From JAXGMQ01 sp040768585 (GTDB taxonomy: Bacteria > Caldisericota > Caldisericia > JAAYUI01): 64,000 nucleotides of DNA. Every line of letters begins with the position of its first letter. Position 1 is the first letter of the stretch. The position numbers and the translations under genes were made by a program. The notes beneath the pieces were generated by a model, which saw only the letters and a program-made list of their open reading frames with translations, was not told the origin of the DNA and did no database searches. This document shows, in pieces, positions 35,504 to 45,405 of the stretch. The DNA is taken from NCBI GenBank assembly GCA_040768585.1, contig JAXGMQ010000001.1, forward strand, positions 248,001-312,000, given 5' to 3'.

Positions 35504-35784
35504 CCTATTACCTCTTTGTTGGATACTGTGACATCGTATCCGCCGATTCGTTCAACTGCCTTTGCGATATTTGTCATAGTCTTTTCCAACTCGATCGCAT
35601 TTGTGTTTATTGTGACGACGCTAATGACAGTCATCTCATGAAAATCATGCATATCGGACTCAATAGCAGCGCAATTGAACATATCCCGAAGCTTTTTCAA
35701 TATTGGCTTTATAACACTCCTCTTGTCCTTTAGGGAGTGCACACCGTGAAGCCTTATTGACAATTCAATGAGACCAATCGGCAA
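35500..35784 (-). CDS. ylxP: YlxP-like DUF503 protein
   Basis: A 94-residue DUF503 protein (LHGVHSLKDKRSVIKPILKKL, followed by a ferredoxin-like fold). Its place between infB and rbfA is the standard one; the function is not established, though a role in ribosome biogenesis is suspected. One nucleotide separates it from infB. Confidence 0.9.
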   Translation of the reverse strand: MPIGLIELSIRLHGVHSLKDKRSVIKPILKKLRDMFNCAAIESDMHDFHEMTVISVVTINTNAIELEKTMTNIAKAVERIGGYDVTVSNKEVIG

Positions 35785-35785
35785 A

Positions 35786-38700
35786 TCACTTTACCTCTTT
35801 AACCTCATAGAATTCCAATATATCGCCTGGTTTTATGTCCTCATAATCCTTGAGTCGGATACCGCACTCATAACCCGATTTGACCTCGGTAACATCATCC
35901 TTGAAGTGTTTGAGCGTCTCAATCGTGGATTCATAAATGGGCATCCTGTTACGGATGAGCTTGACCTTTGAATCCTTGCGAGCTTTTCCCTCATGCACCA
36001 AACATCCAGCAATATTACCGACTCCGCCAATACCAAAGACCTGACGAACCTCAGCTTTGCCGATGAGGATATCCTGGAACTCTGGTTTGACGAGTCCTTT
36101 GAGAACCTCCATCACAGCATCGGTCAACTCGAATATGATGTTGAATGTCAATATGTTGACACTCTTTTGCTTAGCTGTCTTTTTGGCATTCGCCTCAGCT
36201 TGGACATTGAATCCTAGAAGAAGCGCGTTTGAGGTTTCGGCAAGCAGGATATCGTTGTCGTTAATCACACCAATGCCGGAGAAGACAATATTCACAGGGA
36301 CGTCTTTAAGTTTGATCTTCGAAAGTGCGAACCTGACGGCATCGAGCGAGCCTTCGGAATCAGTCTTGACCACAACATTGAGTCTAACCTCTTCTTGCTT
36401 TTCATAGGCGGCAAAGAGTTCATCAAGGCTCGATGGTGAATCAGTCTCAACTTCTTCCTTATTCGATTCGGTGACAACCAATTTTTTCTCTGTGAGACGT
36501 CTTCTTGATTTGTCGGATGCAAGTATAACCTGACCCGGTTTTGGAACTACGTCAAAACCCATAATCTTAACAGGTGTCACGCATGTTACTGATTTCACGC
36601 GTTTATCGTGGTCGTCATAGAGAGCTTTAACTCTACCCCAAGCGTTGCCAGCCTCGACGTAGTCTCCTACTTTGAGTGTTCCACTCTGAACAATTGCTGT
36701 TGCCAAAGGTCCTACAAATTTGTCCATATGGGACTCGATGATTGTTCCAGCGAGTTTTCCGCCCTTGTTCATCTTGAGTTCCATGATATCAGCCTGGAGA
36801 AGAACCATCTCCATGAGTTCCTGCACACCATCACCCTTCTTCGCTGAGATTGGGACAACGATGGTCTTTCCACCCCAGTCCTCAGGAGTAAGGTCGATCT
36901 CTGCAAGCTCTCCCTTGAGCCTGTCAATATTGGCTCCAGGTAAATCCATCTTGTTGGCAGCAACCACAATCGAAACCTTGGCAGCCTTTGCCATGTTGAT
37001 TGCTTCTAGGGTTTGTTCCTTGATGCCCTCAGTAGCAGCAACAACAAGAATGACAACGTCGGTGATGTTGGCACCTTCACGACGCATGGCAGAGAAGGCT
37101 TCATGACCAGGGGTATCGATGAATACAATGCCCCTGTTACCAATCTTCACCTTGTGGGCACCAATGCTCTGGGTAATTCCACCAGCTTCACCACTGACAA
37201 CATTCGCTTTTCTGATGTAATCAAGCAGGGTTGTTTTACCATGGTCAACGTGACCCATAACTGTTACGATTGGCGATCTTGGCACAAGGTTTTCCTCAGC
37301 GAGCTTCCCTTCTTCAGATGTTTCGAGACCAAATTCATTTGAAAGGACGGCAAGCAAATCTCCCTTCAACTCCTCATCTGGGTTTGGTACGATTCCATTT
37401 TTGAGCATAAAGGACATAATCCTGTGCTCGGGGACACCCACGGTTTTTGCGAAAATCTCAAGGGTGAGTTTGGCTTCCTTCTTTGTCTCGACCTTCTGGG
37501 TCTTGGTTGTACCACTTTCTCTTCTGGATTTGCCGGATTTTTTTCTTCTGACCACAAAATGGTGGTGTTTGTCAACAATGTATGTACCGGTCGGGATTGG
37601 CTCATTTACACCCACCTCATCCCTGGCTTTGTCCTTCTTTTCTCTGCCAACCTTGAATCCACGCTTCTTGCCTGGGATTGCCTCTGGCACTGGTGTGACA
37701 GCGGGAGCCTGATCAGCTCCGCGCGGTCTTCTTGGTGGACCACCACTTGGTCGTGGTGTTGATGGTCTTGGTGTTGATGGTCTTGGTGGTCTCGTGCCTA
37801 TCCTCTGACCAAAGTTATTATCCGGGTAGAGTGGCTGGGAGAGCTGAACGAGTTTTTCCTTTGGTAGTGGTGGGAGTTTGACGGGCTCAATACGTTTTGG
37901 CTTCTTGACCTTGATGTCGATTGGTTGTGCTGTTTTTGGAAGCTTTGCCAGAACCTCTGGGTTATCATGTTTGCCAGCTCGATTTTTAAGGAATTCCTCA
38001 GTCGCCCTTTGAGCGTACTCGTCTCTCTCGGTTTGCTGTTTGGCTTCTCTTGCTAGCTCCTGCTCTGACTTCTTTGGCTTTTGCTTCTCAGTGGGAGCCC
38101 TTCTTGATGCTCCCTCTATGACTATGGTATCCTGCTTTTCTTTTCTTGGTTCTTTCTCAATTGGTCTTGCTTTTTCCTCAACCTTTTGGGCTTCTTCCTT
38201 ATGAGATTTCTCCACTCTCTCAGGCTCTTTTTTAGCCTTCTCTGGAGCCTCTTCGGGTTTTGGAGCTTGCTCTTCTATCTTTGCCTTAACTTCTGATTCT
38301 GCAGTCTCAGTTTCAGTCTTTGGTTCTGAGATAGCCGCTACTTCAGGCTCTTTTTTCTCAACTTCAGCCTTTTCTTCAACCTTTACTTCTTTGACCGCCG
38401 GTTCTTCAACTTTGACTTCTACAGGGGGTTCAACGGGTTTGGCTGCTTTGGTCACGACTTCTTCAGGTTCAAGTTGTTCTGTGGGAGCCTTTGTCGTGGT
38501 TTTCTTGGCCTCTATTTCCTGTTGGAGCCCAAGGGGTAGAGGTTTCTTTTTTATTACTTTCTTCTTTACTACAACCTTTTTCTTGACTGGTGGCAGCAGT
38601 GATTCTTTCTCTGTCCCACTCTTTTTTGTTTTTTGTCCGGCTTGGAGCGCTGCCTCGGCTGCAGAGACCGCATCCTCTAAGTCCTTCGATAAAACACTGG

Positions 38701-38935
38701 TTTTATCAGTGACATTCGCCTTTGGCAGCTTCTCGGTCTTCTCTGGACTAGTAACGGGGAGAACATCAGAGCTTTTTCTGACGCCAACGCTGGCTCTCAC
38801 CTTGAAGGCAATTTCATTCTCAACCGACGAAGACGGAGTCTTTGGTTTCGCTCCAAGTTTCTTCGCGATGTCAATTACCTCATCAATGCTTACACCAAGC
38901 TGCTCTGCTAATTCTTTTATCTTAATCCTAGCCAT
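35786..38935 (-). CDS. infB: Translation initiation factor IF-2
   Basis: A 1049-residue IF-2 that places initiator tRNA on the 30S subunit. Residues 1-50 are an IF2_N-type domain (IKIKELAEQLGVSIDEVIDIAKKLG). About 80-460 is a long, charged linker rich in Lys, Glu, Ala and Pro (including a STPRPSTPRPS repeat). A second IF2_N precedes the GTPase domain at about residue 555 (GHVDHGKT, DTPGHEAF, NKMD), followed by the beta-barrel and IF2 domains 2-4. The linker makes it longer than common 700-900-residue versions. It overlaps ylxR by 8 nt. Confidence 0.96.
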   Translation of the reverse strand: MARIKIKELAEQLGVSIDEVIDIAKKLGAKPKTPSSSVENEIAFKVRASVGVRKSSDVLPVTSPEKTEKLPKANVTDKTSVLSKDLEDAVSAAEAALQAGQKTKKSGTEKESLLPPVKKKVVVKKKVIKKKPLPLGLQQEIEAKKTTTKAPTEQLEPEEVVTKAAKPVEPPVEVKVEEPAVKEVKVEEKAEVEKKEPEVAAISEPKTETETAESEVKAKIEEQAPKPEEAPEKAKKEPERVEKSHKEEAQKVEEKARPIEKEPRKEKQDTIVIEGASRRAPTEKQKPKKSEQELAREAKQQTERDEYAQRATEEFLKNRAGKHDNPEVLAKLPKTAQPIDIKVKKPKRIEPVKLPPLPKEKLVQLSQPLYPDNNFGQRIGTRPPRPSTPRPSTPRPSGGPPRRPRGADQAPAVTPVPEAIPGKKRGFKVGREKKDKARDEVGVNEPIPTGTYIVDKHHHFVVRRKKSGKSRRESGTTKTQKVETKKEAKLTLEIFAKTVGVPEHRIMSFMLKNGIVPNPDEELKGDLLAVLSNEFGLETSEEGKLAEENLVPRSPIVTVMGHVDHGKTTLLDYIRKANVVSGEAGGITQSIGAHKVKIGNRGIVFIDTPGHEAFSAMRREGANITDVVILVVAATEGIKEQTLEAINMAKAAKVSIVVAANKMDLPGANIDRLKGELAEIDLTPEDWGGKTIVVPISAKKGDGVQELMEMVLLQADIMELKMNKGGKLAGTIIESHMDKFVGPLATAIVQSGTLKVGDYVEAGNAWGRVKALYDDHDKRVKSVTCVTPVKIMGFDVVPKPGQVILASDKSRRRLTEKKLVVTESNKEEVETDSPSSLDELFAAYEKQEEVRLNVVVKTDSEGSLDAVRFALSKIKLKDVPVNIVFSGIGVINDNDILLAETSNALLLGFNVQAEANAKKTAKQKSVNILTFNIIFELTDAVMEVLKGLVKPEFQDILIGKAEVRQVFGIGGVGNIAGCLVHEGKARKDSKVKLIRNRMPIYESTIETLKHFKDDVTEVKSGYECGIRLKDYEDIKPGDILEFYEVKEVK

Positions 38936-39218
38936 TAAACTCCCTTGTCAAATCGCACCGTTTGGGATTTGTAATTTCATGGGTCAACATTTCAGAAAGT
39001 GGGGCGAGATCAGATTTGTTTACCTTAACGTTTCTCAGGGAACGACGTATTGTCGTCTTGCCTCGGGAAAGGGCACTAATGCAGGACGAATCCTTACAAA
39101 TATATGCCCCCCTTCCGGGTTGCCTTTGCGTCCTGTCTAGTTCAAGATTGCTACTGATTCTATACATCCTATCTTTTTCGTCCTTCTTTCCGCACACAAC
39201 ACAAGTTCTCTCTGGCAA
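38928..39218 (-). CDS. ylxR: YlxR family RNA-binding protein (DUF448)
   Basis: A 96-residue YlxR protein with the CVVCGKKDEKDRMYRI opening and GRGAYICKDSSCI, the conserved small-protein pattern. The TTG start lies directly after the nusA stop. It is usually encoded between nusA and infB, as here. Confidence 0.93.
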   Translation of the reverse strand: MPERTCVVCGKKDEKDRMYRISSNLELDRTQRQPGRGAYICKDSSCISALSRGKTTIRRSLRNVKVNKSDLAPLSEMLTHEITNPKRCDLTREFNG

Positions 39219-40250
39219 TTACTCCTCCAGCTGCATCATATCAACCCTGAAGCCGGTAAGTCTCGATGCCAACCTGACATTTGAGCCTTTCTTGCCAATA
39301 GCCAATGAAAACTGGTCTGGTTCAACATAAACAATGGCTCTCTTGTCTTCTGGTATTATCTGAACCGAATACACTTTAGCCGGTGAGAGTGAAGATGCAA
39401 TGAAGAGTCTTGGGTCTTCAAACCACCTGACCACGTCAATACGCTCACCTTTAAGTTCATCGGATACAACGTTTATCCTGACGCCTTTTGTGCCGATACA
39501 GGAACCAACCGGGTCAACTCTCTCTTGTAGGGAGTTGACTGCTACTTTTGCTCGAAGGCCTGGCTCGCGAACAATGCCTATGATCTCAATGACTCCCTGC
39601 TCAATCTCTGGAATCTCGTGTTCCATGAGTCTTTGCAGCAATCCTGGGTGTGTTCTTGAGAGAATTACAAGGGGTTCCCTCGACGTTCTGTCCATACGCA
39701 GCACATAACAGTGGAATTTTCTGCCTGGCCCGTAAACCTCACCTGGAATCTGCTCTGACTTCGGCAGCAAGCCCTCGGCATTGCCTAGTTTGAAGTAGAC
39801 ACCCTTGCCACCCATTCGACTCACTTCACCGAAAACCATCTGCTTTTCCTTGCCCTCAAACTCGTCGATGATCTTCTTCTTCTCTGCCTCTTTGAGTCTT
39901 TGCATGACAATCTGTTTGCATGTTGATGCTGCAAATCTGCCGAACGATTCAGGGGTTATCTCGATGTCAATTTCAGAACCGAGCTCAACATCCTTGTTGA
40001 GCTTCTTCGCCTTACGGAGTGTCACCTCGTTGTGAGGGTCTTCGACTGTGTCGACAACCTTCTTCAGGGCAAAGACATGAATCATTTTTTCTTTTTCGTT
40101 TATCTCAATTCGGATGTTACCCGAATCTCCCCAGGTCTTTTTGTATGCTGCGAGAAGACCCTGACCTATTGCCTCTAGCAATACTTCGTAGTCTATGTTT
40201 TTTTCTCGAGAAATATCAGCAACAGCTGCGAAAAGATCTTTGATCTTCAT
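39219..40250 (-). CDS. nusA: Transcription termination/antitermination factor NusA
   Basis: A 343-residue NusA: N-terminal polymerase-binding domain (LLEAIGQGLLAAYKKTWG), an S1 domain (about 130-200) and two KH domains (about 200-343, with VDPVGSCIGTKGVRINVVSDELKGERIDVV and LAIGKKGSNVRLASRLTG). There is no acidic C-terminal repeat, as usual outside Proteobacteria. Eleven nt separate it from rimP. Confidence 0.95.
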   Translation of the reverse strand: MKIKDLFAAVADISREKNIDYEVLLEAIGQGLLAAYKKTWGDSGNIRIEINEKEKMIHVFALKKVVDTVEDPHNEVTLRKAKKLNKDVELGSEIDIEITPESFGRFAASTCKQIVMQRLKEAEKKKIIDEFEGKEKQMVFGEVSRMGGKGVYFKLGNAEGLLPKSEQIPGEVYGPGRKFHCYVLRMDRTSREPLVILSRTHPGLLQRLMEHEIPEIEQGVIEIIGIVREPGLRAKVAVNSLQERVDPVGSCIGTKGVRINVVSDELKGERIDVVRWFEDPRLFIASSLSPAKVYSVQIIPEDKRAIVYVEPDQFSLAIGKKGSNVRLASRLTGFRVDMMQLEE

Positions 40251-40261
40251 CAGGTTTCCTC

Positions 40262-40813
40262 CTAGCCTGCTAGCCTTGCAGAAGAGATATTGCCCGAGTT
40301 TATCTCAACAATACCATCTCTTTGTTTGAGCGTCAGAACGTTGTTTACATATCTTTGAATCTCACCTGTTAACTCAAACGAACCACTCTCTGGCTTAATT
40401 AACGACACATTCACGATACTTCCTTCAAAAAATGCCAATTCATCCATCGATTTCAGTTTCCGGTCGATGCCGGGCGACGAGAGTTCGAGCCTCAAAATAT
40501 CAACATACCCCTCAGCAGAAATCCTCGGATTGGTTTCAAATCGACCCATTACTTCTCTTGTTATCAGTACAAGATCGTCGATGACGACACCACCCCTTTG
40601 CCAAACCACGGCTTTCAGCAGAATGTCGTCGGGCTTGATTAACTCCTTCTGCTCAATCACGAAGAAGCCCATGTTCTCTGCGGTTTTCTTCACAATGTCC
40701 TGGGCTACTGGAAGGATAATATCCCTCGTGGTGAACAGACTGTCAGCCTTCTTGTCGTTCACAACTGAGCTTGTATCGTTTCTTTTTCTATTCAGCTTCA
40801 TAATGCAATACAC
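40262..40813 (-). CDS. rimP: Ribosome maturation factor RimP
   Basis: A 183-residue RimP (YhbC) needed for 30S assembly. DILRLELSSPGIDRKLKSMDELAFFEGSIV is the family core, and the C-terminal SH3-like domain follows. It starts at GTG 40813 (an ATG at 40801 is the alternative) and has an extended N-terminal tail of about 25 residues. It is the first gene of the translation operon, directly behind a good promoter. Confidence 0.93.
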   Translation of the reverse strand: MYCIMKLNRKRNDTSSVVNDKKADSLFTTRDIILPVAQDIVKKTAENMGFFVIEQKELIKPDDILLKAVVWQRGGVVIDDLVLITREVMGRFETNPRISAEGYVDILRLELSSPGIDRKLKSMDELAFFEGSIVNVSLIKPESGSFELTGEIQRYVNNVLTLKQRDGIVEINSGNISSARLAG

Positions 40814-40870
40814 TGTCTAATCCCCTGCCCAGCGATTCCGAGAAACCGCTGAAGTAAAGAACGACACGAT

Positions 40871-40899
40871 ATGATACAATAAGGAACGGAGCTTATCAA
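40871..40899 (-). promoter_or_regulatory. Promoter of the rimP-nusA-infB operon
   Basis: On the minus strand TTGATA (40899-40894) and TATCAT (40876-40871), spacer 17 bp. The leader to rimP is about 50 nt. Confidence 0.65.
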
Positions 40900-41035
40900 G
40901 ACGAACTTTTTCCTATTTCTTATCGTAAATATTTTCGATTATTTGTTATCACCTAAACATGAAATTGATTGACCAATATCAAAAACCAGAAGAGATTGAA
41001 AAAAGTCGGATATCTGTATTTCTGTTGATTTCAGC

Positions 41036-41063
41036 TTGTATAAGAATCAGAAAAATATATAAT
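41036..41063 (+). promoter_or_regulatory. Putative promoter of the pseudokinase-kinase cluster
   Basis: TTGTAT (41036-41041) and perfect TATAAT (41058-41063), spacer 16 bp, 66 nt before the ATG at 41129. Confidence 0.55.
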
Positions 41064-41128
41064 CGTCCTGTGTTCATTTCTTCAGAAAGAGTAATCTCAA
41101 CTGACCCCTCAAGAAAGGAAATGTACTA

Positions 41129-44100
41129 ATGTCGGATGTTAATGAAATGAGGATTGGCGGACTTGAGGTGGTCGATATTCAGGGGATGGGTGACGTCGGT
41201 ATCTCCTATAAAGCCAAAAAATCAGAAACGACTGATGAGTTTGTTTTTCTGAAGGTACTGAAATGGGATTTCCCCACAACAGGGGACAGGCTACAGACGG
41301 AGTTTGCTCTCAGAAGAGCGTCTTTTTTAAATCACACAAACCTTGCAAAGATCATCGATGTCGGGGTTACAAACGCTGGCAAAGTCTGGTACACCAGAGA
41401 ATTCCTTGAGTCACAGAAGGACGTTTCACCCTACAGTTCCATAAACTCTGTCCTGCCAGAGCTTGATGAAACAGGCGCTTGCCTTGTTCTTCTCCAACTT
41501 TTTGACGCACTTGACTATCTTGCAAGGAATGGTCTCAGACATGGAAACTTGAAATCCTCAAATATTTGGATTGTAAAAAACACACCGTCCCAGGAACAAA
41601 ACCTCTGGAAATCTGGCAGAAAATCCAAATCCCAATTTACGGTAAAATTTCTTGATTATGCAATCTGCCCTCCTCCAAGGGTTATCGATTCAGAGTCGCT
41701 GCTACCATCATATGATTCGTGCTCTGACGACCTTAAAGCTATCGGAAAGATAATCATCGACGCATATTTCCCAGACCTCCACAAAGAACATCCGTCAATG
41801 TCCGAAATAAGAGAACACGTCCCTCAAGCGCTTCAGGTGACCGTTTCAAGGCTCCTCGGTATTTCCAGAAACAAGCCTTTTGAATCATTCAAGGAAGCCA
41901 TCAGCTCCCTCGACACTATTTCCCCATCAAGAAACATAGAGTTCAAGAGTGACATTATCCCAAAAGACACAAAGCTTCAGAAGGACAGTGAAAGAAGCAG
42001 TTTTCTACTCGACATGTTCTCGGACTCCTCAGAGAAGGGTCGGTTTGTGATAATCGATGGTGATGAAGGATGTGGCAAATCATCGCTTGTCCGCGAATTT
42101 GCCCAGAAGGTGTGGAGCAACGGTAGTCTTGCTTCCGTAATCAGTTGCAGCAATTATCACAGTCCAGCGGATGGTTTTGTCGATTTTCTTGAGGATATTG
42201 AGTTTGGTCTCTCAAAATCAAATCCAGCTCTCTTGGAGCATTACAGTCCGGTAATTGAGAGGTTAAAGGGCGACAAGCTATCAAGTGACCCTTACTTGAT
42301 CACCAAAAGATCATCTTTATTCGAGGGTTTTGTATGCCTACTCAAAGAGCTTTCGCACATCAAACCTATCTGCTTGATTATCGAGGATTTAGAACAGGCC
42401 TCTGAGTTCACTCTGAGTCTCTTGTCCTCACTGCAATCTGACATCTCAGAGTTCCCGTTCCTGCTCATTGGCACCATCAACCACGCAAGAATCAGAAGCA
42501 GTCAGCAGAAGCTGATTGATGGTCTCATGTTCTCCGATAACACCCACAAACTCCAGATTTCACCACTTGACTACTCAGGAACCGTCGAACACATAAGGCA
42601 ATCACTGTCATCGGATGATCTCTCAGAGGACATCTGCGCCAGGTTCTTCGAGTCAACTGGCGGTAACATCCTCAAACTCAACGAGTTGTTGAGGATAACA
42701 ATCAATGAGGGAATACTGACGTCGCACGGTGACACCCACAATCTGGACTTGAGGCGATTCGCAGATATTGCCGAGAACTCTGACGCTCAAAGCCTCATCT
42801 CAAAGGAAATAATGCAGTTAAAGCAGGACGAACGCTCGCTCTGCCAGATTATCGCTATGATTGGTGGTAGGATAAAACTCTCCACACTCACACACGTCAT
42901 CGAATCCACAAGCATATCAAGTATCAAAGGAAATGCACAATTAGCCAATGTTCTGTGGGGGCTCGTTGCAAAGGGTATACTCCGAAGAAGACCAGAAGCT
43001 GGGGGATACCACTTTAGTCTTATTCATGGCGCATACACAGAAACGTTGGTAAACTCAATTCCATTTGAAGAGAGAAAGAGATACAACGACGAACTCGTCG
43101 AGAGTCTAACCTCCAAACGGATTGAGCTCTCCGAAAAAGACATCAAGGCTGCTATCATTGCCCTAAAGGGTAGCAATCCAACGCATGCAATGAGCTGCAC
43201 GATAAAAGCTCAGACGTTTTGCTCAAGGCAGTTTGCGCATGAGGAACGACTGTTCTTCCTGACAAAACTTCTACAAATGACACCAGAGACATCGGTGGAA
43301 TTCAGAGACGACTGCCTATTCAAGATTTCTGAGGAGTGCCTGGCGGTTGGAGATTTTGACGAGGCCCTGAAGAGAATCAGCCACATAAGCAATCCAGATA
43401 TAAAATGTGTGGCATTGAAAACCATAGTTCTTGTCAGGGCAGGCAACCAAGACCCAGGGTTGTTTTTTGATAAGGTCATTCCCCGCATCGACGAGATAAC
43501 TGATCCACTTTTAAAACAGGAACTTCTAGCGGAGTACCTGAAGTACATGAGTTCGGTCAATCCCCAGAAAGCTCTCGAATTCAGCGTCAACTGTTCGCTC
43601 TCATCAGAAAATCTTGAAACTCGAATCGATTGTCTCCTCACATCAAGTCGGATAAACGCTGCAATGGCAAACTTCTCAGAGGCTGAGAAAGCAGCGGATG
43701 ACGCACTCGCCCAGGCAAAGGATTCAAAGAACAAAGACAACCAGGGTAGGGTCATCACCTGGCGCATTCAGCTCACTCAAATGTCCGGAAATGCATCATT
43801 TGCATCGAGGTTGATAAGGCGATCTGAGGGGATGATGGAAGGTTGTTGGGATGTCGGTATAAAATCAAAATACCACAAACTCGCCTCAAGTTTCTTCATG
43901 GAGAATAACGAGTACACATCAGCGCTCAGGCACCTTTATCAGCTTGTCTCCACCCTTAATAAATCAGGAGCTAAAAAGAGTCTTGGAAAGGCGTTATTCA
44001 GCCTTGGTAGAGCCTTGAGCTTCAAGGGTGAAGACATTGAGTCAAGCAGGTCTATCGAGAAGGCGAGGAGGATAGCTGAGGAGGTCGGTGACAACCAGAC

Positions 44101-45394
44101 ACTCGGAAGGTCTCTGACATACATCGGACTCCATCAATTGGTAAGTGAATCATTTGACCAGGCTCAGGTCTCACTATCCAGAGCTGAGAAAATTCTCGAC
44201 GACCAGCAGGATGAGGAGTATCTGGCAAAAATTGCTGAAGGTCTTGGGAAACTCGGACTCATCAGAGGAGACGTTGCTCAAGCCAAGGCTCATTCAAAAA
44301 AACTTTCCGAGCTTGCCAACCATTCAAAAGAGGACAACCTACTCGCGATATCCAACAGACTTGAGGGTGCCATCAACTCCTACCAGGAAAAATGGGACAA
44401 AGCTGAGGAGAAATACACAAACGCCCTCTCAATCTTCCAAAAGTTGAAAGAAGACCGCGAAGTCAACATGCTCAAGGTCGACTTGGCTGATATGTTTGTT
44501 AAACAGGGTGACTTCTTCAGAGCGCTCTCGAAACTCTCTGAAGCCAGAATGTTTTTTGACGAAGAAGGCGGTACAAAAGAACTCAGACGCATCAGCAAGA
44601 TGGAGCTTGAGATAGACAGAGAGCTTGGAAAATATGGAGAAGATTACAGAAATCTCAGGATGCTTCTCGAGATATCAAAGGCTCTTGTCGTTGTAACAAA
44701 TCTGAATGAACTTTTGCCCATGATTGTTGATATGGCTCTTAAGGTGACAAATGCAGAACGCGGTTTCATCATGTTGGTTTCTAAGTCTGGAGTCCTGGAT
44801 TTCAGGTGTGGTAGAAACCAGAAAAAGGAGGATTTGAATCCTGACGAATTCGCATTCTCCTCAACCGTAACGGATACAGTTCTGACCGAGAAAACCCTTG
44901 TTTCGATCACCGATACCGAAACAGATGAAAAATTCAAAACCAGGGAGTCAGTTGTAGGACTGAGCCTCAGGTCTATCATGTGCGCTCCCCTAAAAATTGG
45001 CGAAAGAGTGATTGGTCTCATCTACGTCGATAGCCAAGTACCCACATTCTACTTCTCCAAGAAAAATGCCGAGTTTTTCGAGGCGTTGTGCTCACATGCT
45101 GCAACAGGCATTTCCCACGCTGAGTTGTCTCAGAAGAATGCTGACTTTGATGCTCTGATGGATGAAAACAAGACACTCAAAGATTTGATGAAACTGAACA
45201 AATCATCAAAAGCCAGACAGGTCACGAAGCTTGAAACGTTGGTCAACAATGCAAAAGAGAAGCTCAGGCAACTCAACCAAACCTTTATGCAGGGAAGTGA
45301 CTCGTCAAACATGTCGATTGAAATACTGTCTGGCATTGATAAAACCCTAAATATAATTGACCAAATGAAAAGCAACGGTGAAAATTATGAGTAG
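41129..45394 (+). CDS. Pseudokinase-ATPase-TPR-GAF signalling protein
   Basis: A 1421-residue cytoplasmic multidomain protein. Residues about 10-270 are a Ser/Thr-kinase fold with the VAIK-type lysine at K42, but the catalytic loop is H138-G-N140-L-K instead of HRDLK and the DFG position is D176-Y-A, so it is a pseudokinase. A P-loop ATPase of the AAA_16/STAND type follows (GDEGCGKSS at about 311; LIIEDLEQA as Walker B), then a long helical TPR-like region (about 700-1170), a GAF domain (about 1180-1330) and a C-terminal coiled coil. The layout resembles PknK-like ATPase regulators. An active kinase follows 11 nt downstream. The GGAAATG site precedes ATG 41129. Confidence 0.85.
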   Translation: MSDVNEMRIGGLEVVDIQGMGDVGISYKAKKSETTDEFVFLKVLKWDFPTTGDRLQTEFALRRASFLNHTNLAKIIDVGVTNAGKVWYTREFLESQKDVSPYSSINSVLPELDETGACLVLLQLFDALDYLARNGLRHGNLKSSNIWIVKNTPSQEQNLWKSGRKSKSQFTVKFLDYAICPPPRVIDSESLLPSYDSCSDDLKAIGKIIIDAYFPDLHKEHPSMSEIREHVPQALQVTVSRLLGISRNKPFESFKEAISSLDTISPSRNIEFKSDIIPKDTKLQKDSERSSFLLDMFSDSSEKGRFVIIDGDEGCGKSSLVREFAQKVWSNGSLASVISCSNYHSPADGFVDFLEDIEFGLSKSNPALLEHYSPVIERLKGDKLSSDPYLITKRSSLFEGFVCLLKELSHIKPICLIIEDLEQASEFTLSLLSSLQSDISEFPFLLIGTINHARIRSSQQKLIDGLMFSDNTHKLQISPLDYSGTVEHIRQSLSSDDLSEDICARFFESTGGNILKLNELLRITINEGILTSHGDTHNLDLRRFADIAENSDAQSLISKEIMQLKQDERSLCQIIAMIGGRIKLSTLTHVIESTSISSIKGNAQLANVLWGLVAKGILRRRPEAGGYHFSLIHGAYTETLVNSIPFEERKRYNDELVESLTSKRIELSEKDIKAAIIALKGSNPTHAMSCTIKAQTFCSRQFAHEERLFFLTKLLQMTPETSVEFRDDCLFKISEECLAVGDFDEALKRISHISNPDIKCVALKTIVLVRAGNQDPGLFFDKVIPRIDEITDPLLKQELLAEYLKYMSSVNPQKALEFSVNCSLSSENLETRIDCLLTSSRINAAMANFSEAEKAADDALAQAKDSKNKDNQGRVITWRIQLTQMSGNASFASRLIRRSEGMMEGCWDVGIKSKYHKLASSFFMENNEYTSALRHLYQLVSTLNKSGAKKSLGKALFSLGRALSFKGEDIESSRSIEKARRIAEEVGDNQTLGRSLTYIGLHQLVSESFDQAQVSLSRAEKILDDQQDEEYLAKIAEGLGKLGLIRGDVAQAKAHSKKLSELANHSKEDNLLAISNRLEGAINSYQEKWDKAEEKYTNALSIFQKLKEDREVNMLKVDLADMFVKQGDFFRALSKLSEARMFFDEEGGTKELRRISKMELEIDRELGKYGEDYRNLRMLLEISKALVVVTNLNELLPMIVDMALKVTNAERGFIMLVSKSGVLDFRCGRNQKKEDLNPDEFAFSSTVTDTVLTEKTLVSITDTETDEKFKTRESVVGLSLRSIMCAPLKIGERVIGLIYVDSQVPTFYFSKKNAEFFEALCSHAATGISHAELSQKNADFDALMDENKTLKDLMKLNKSSKARQVTKLETLVNNAKEKLRQLNQTFMQGSDSSNMSIEILSGIDKTLNIIDQMKSNGENYE

Positions 45395-45405
45395 AGGACT
45401 ATTAC

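Larger units (their letters stand above)
40814..41128. other. Divergent intergenic region (315 bp)
   Basis: The A+T-rich region carries the promoter of the minus-strand translation operon (40871-40899) and a promoter for the plus-strand kinase cluster (41036-41063). I see no gene, repeat or structured RNA in the roughly 140 bp between them. Confidence 0.6.

Noticed and set aside
37736..37800. Short tandem repeats as a possible CRISPR or satellite
   Set aside because: They are coding repeats of the Ser-Thr-Pro-Arg-Pro linker in infB.
38391..39140. A 249-codon plus-strand frame antisense to the infB linker
   Set aside because: It mirrors the low-complexity Lys/Glu/Pro region of IF-2, which easily leaves the opposite strand open.
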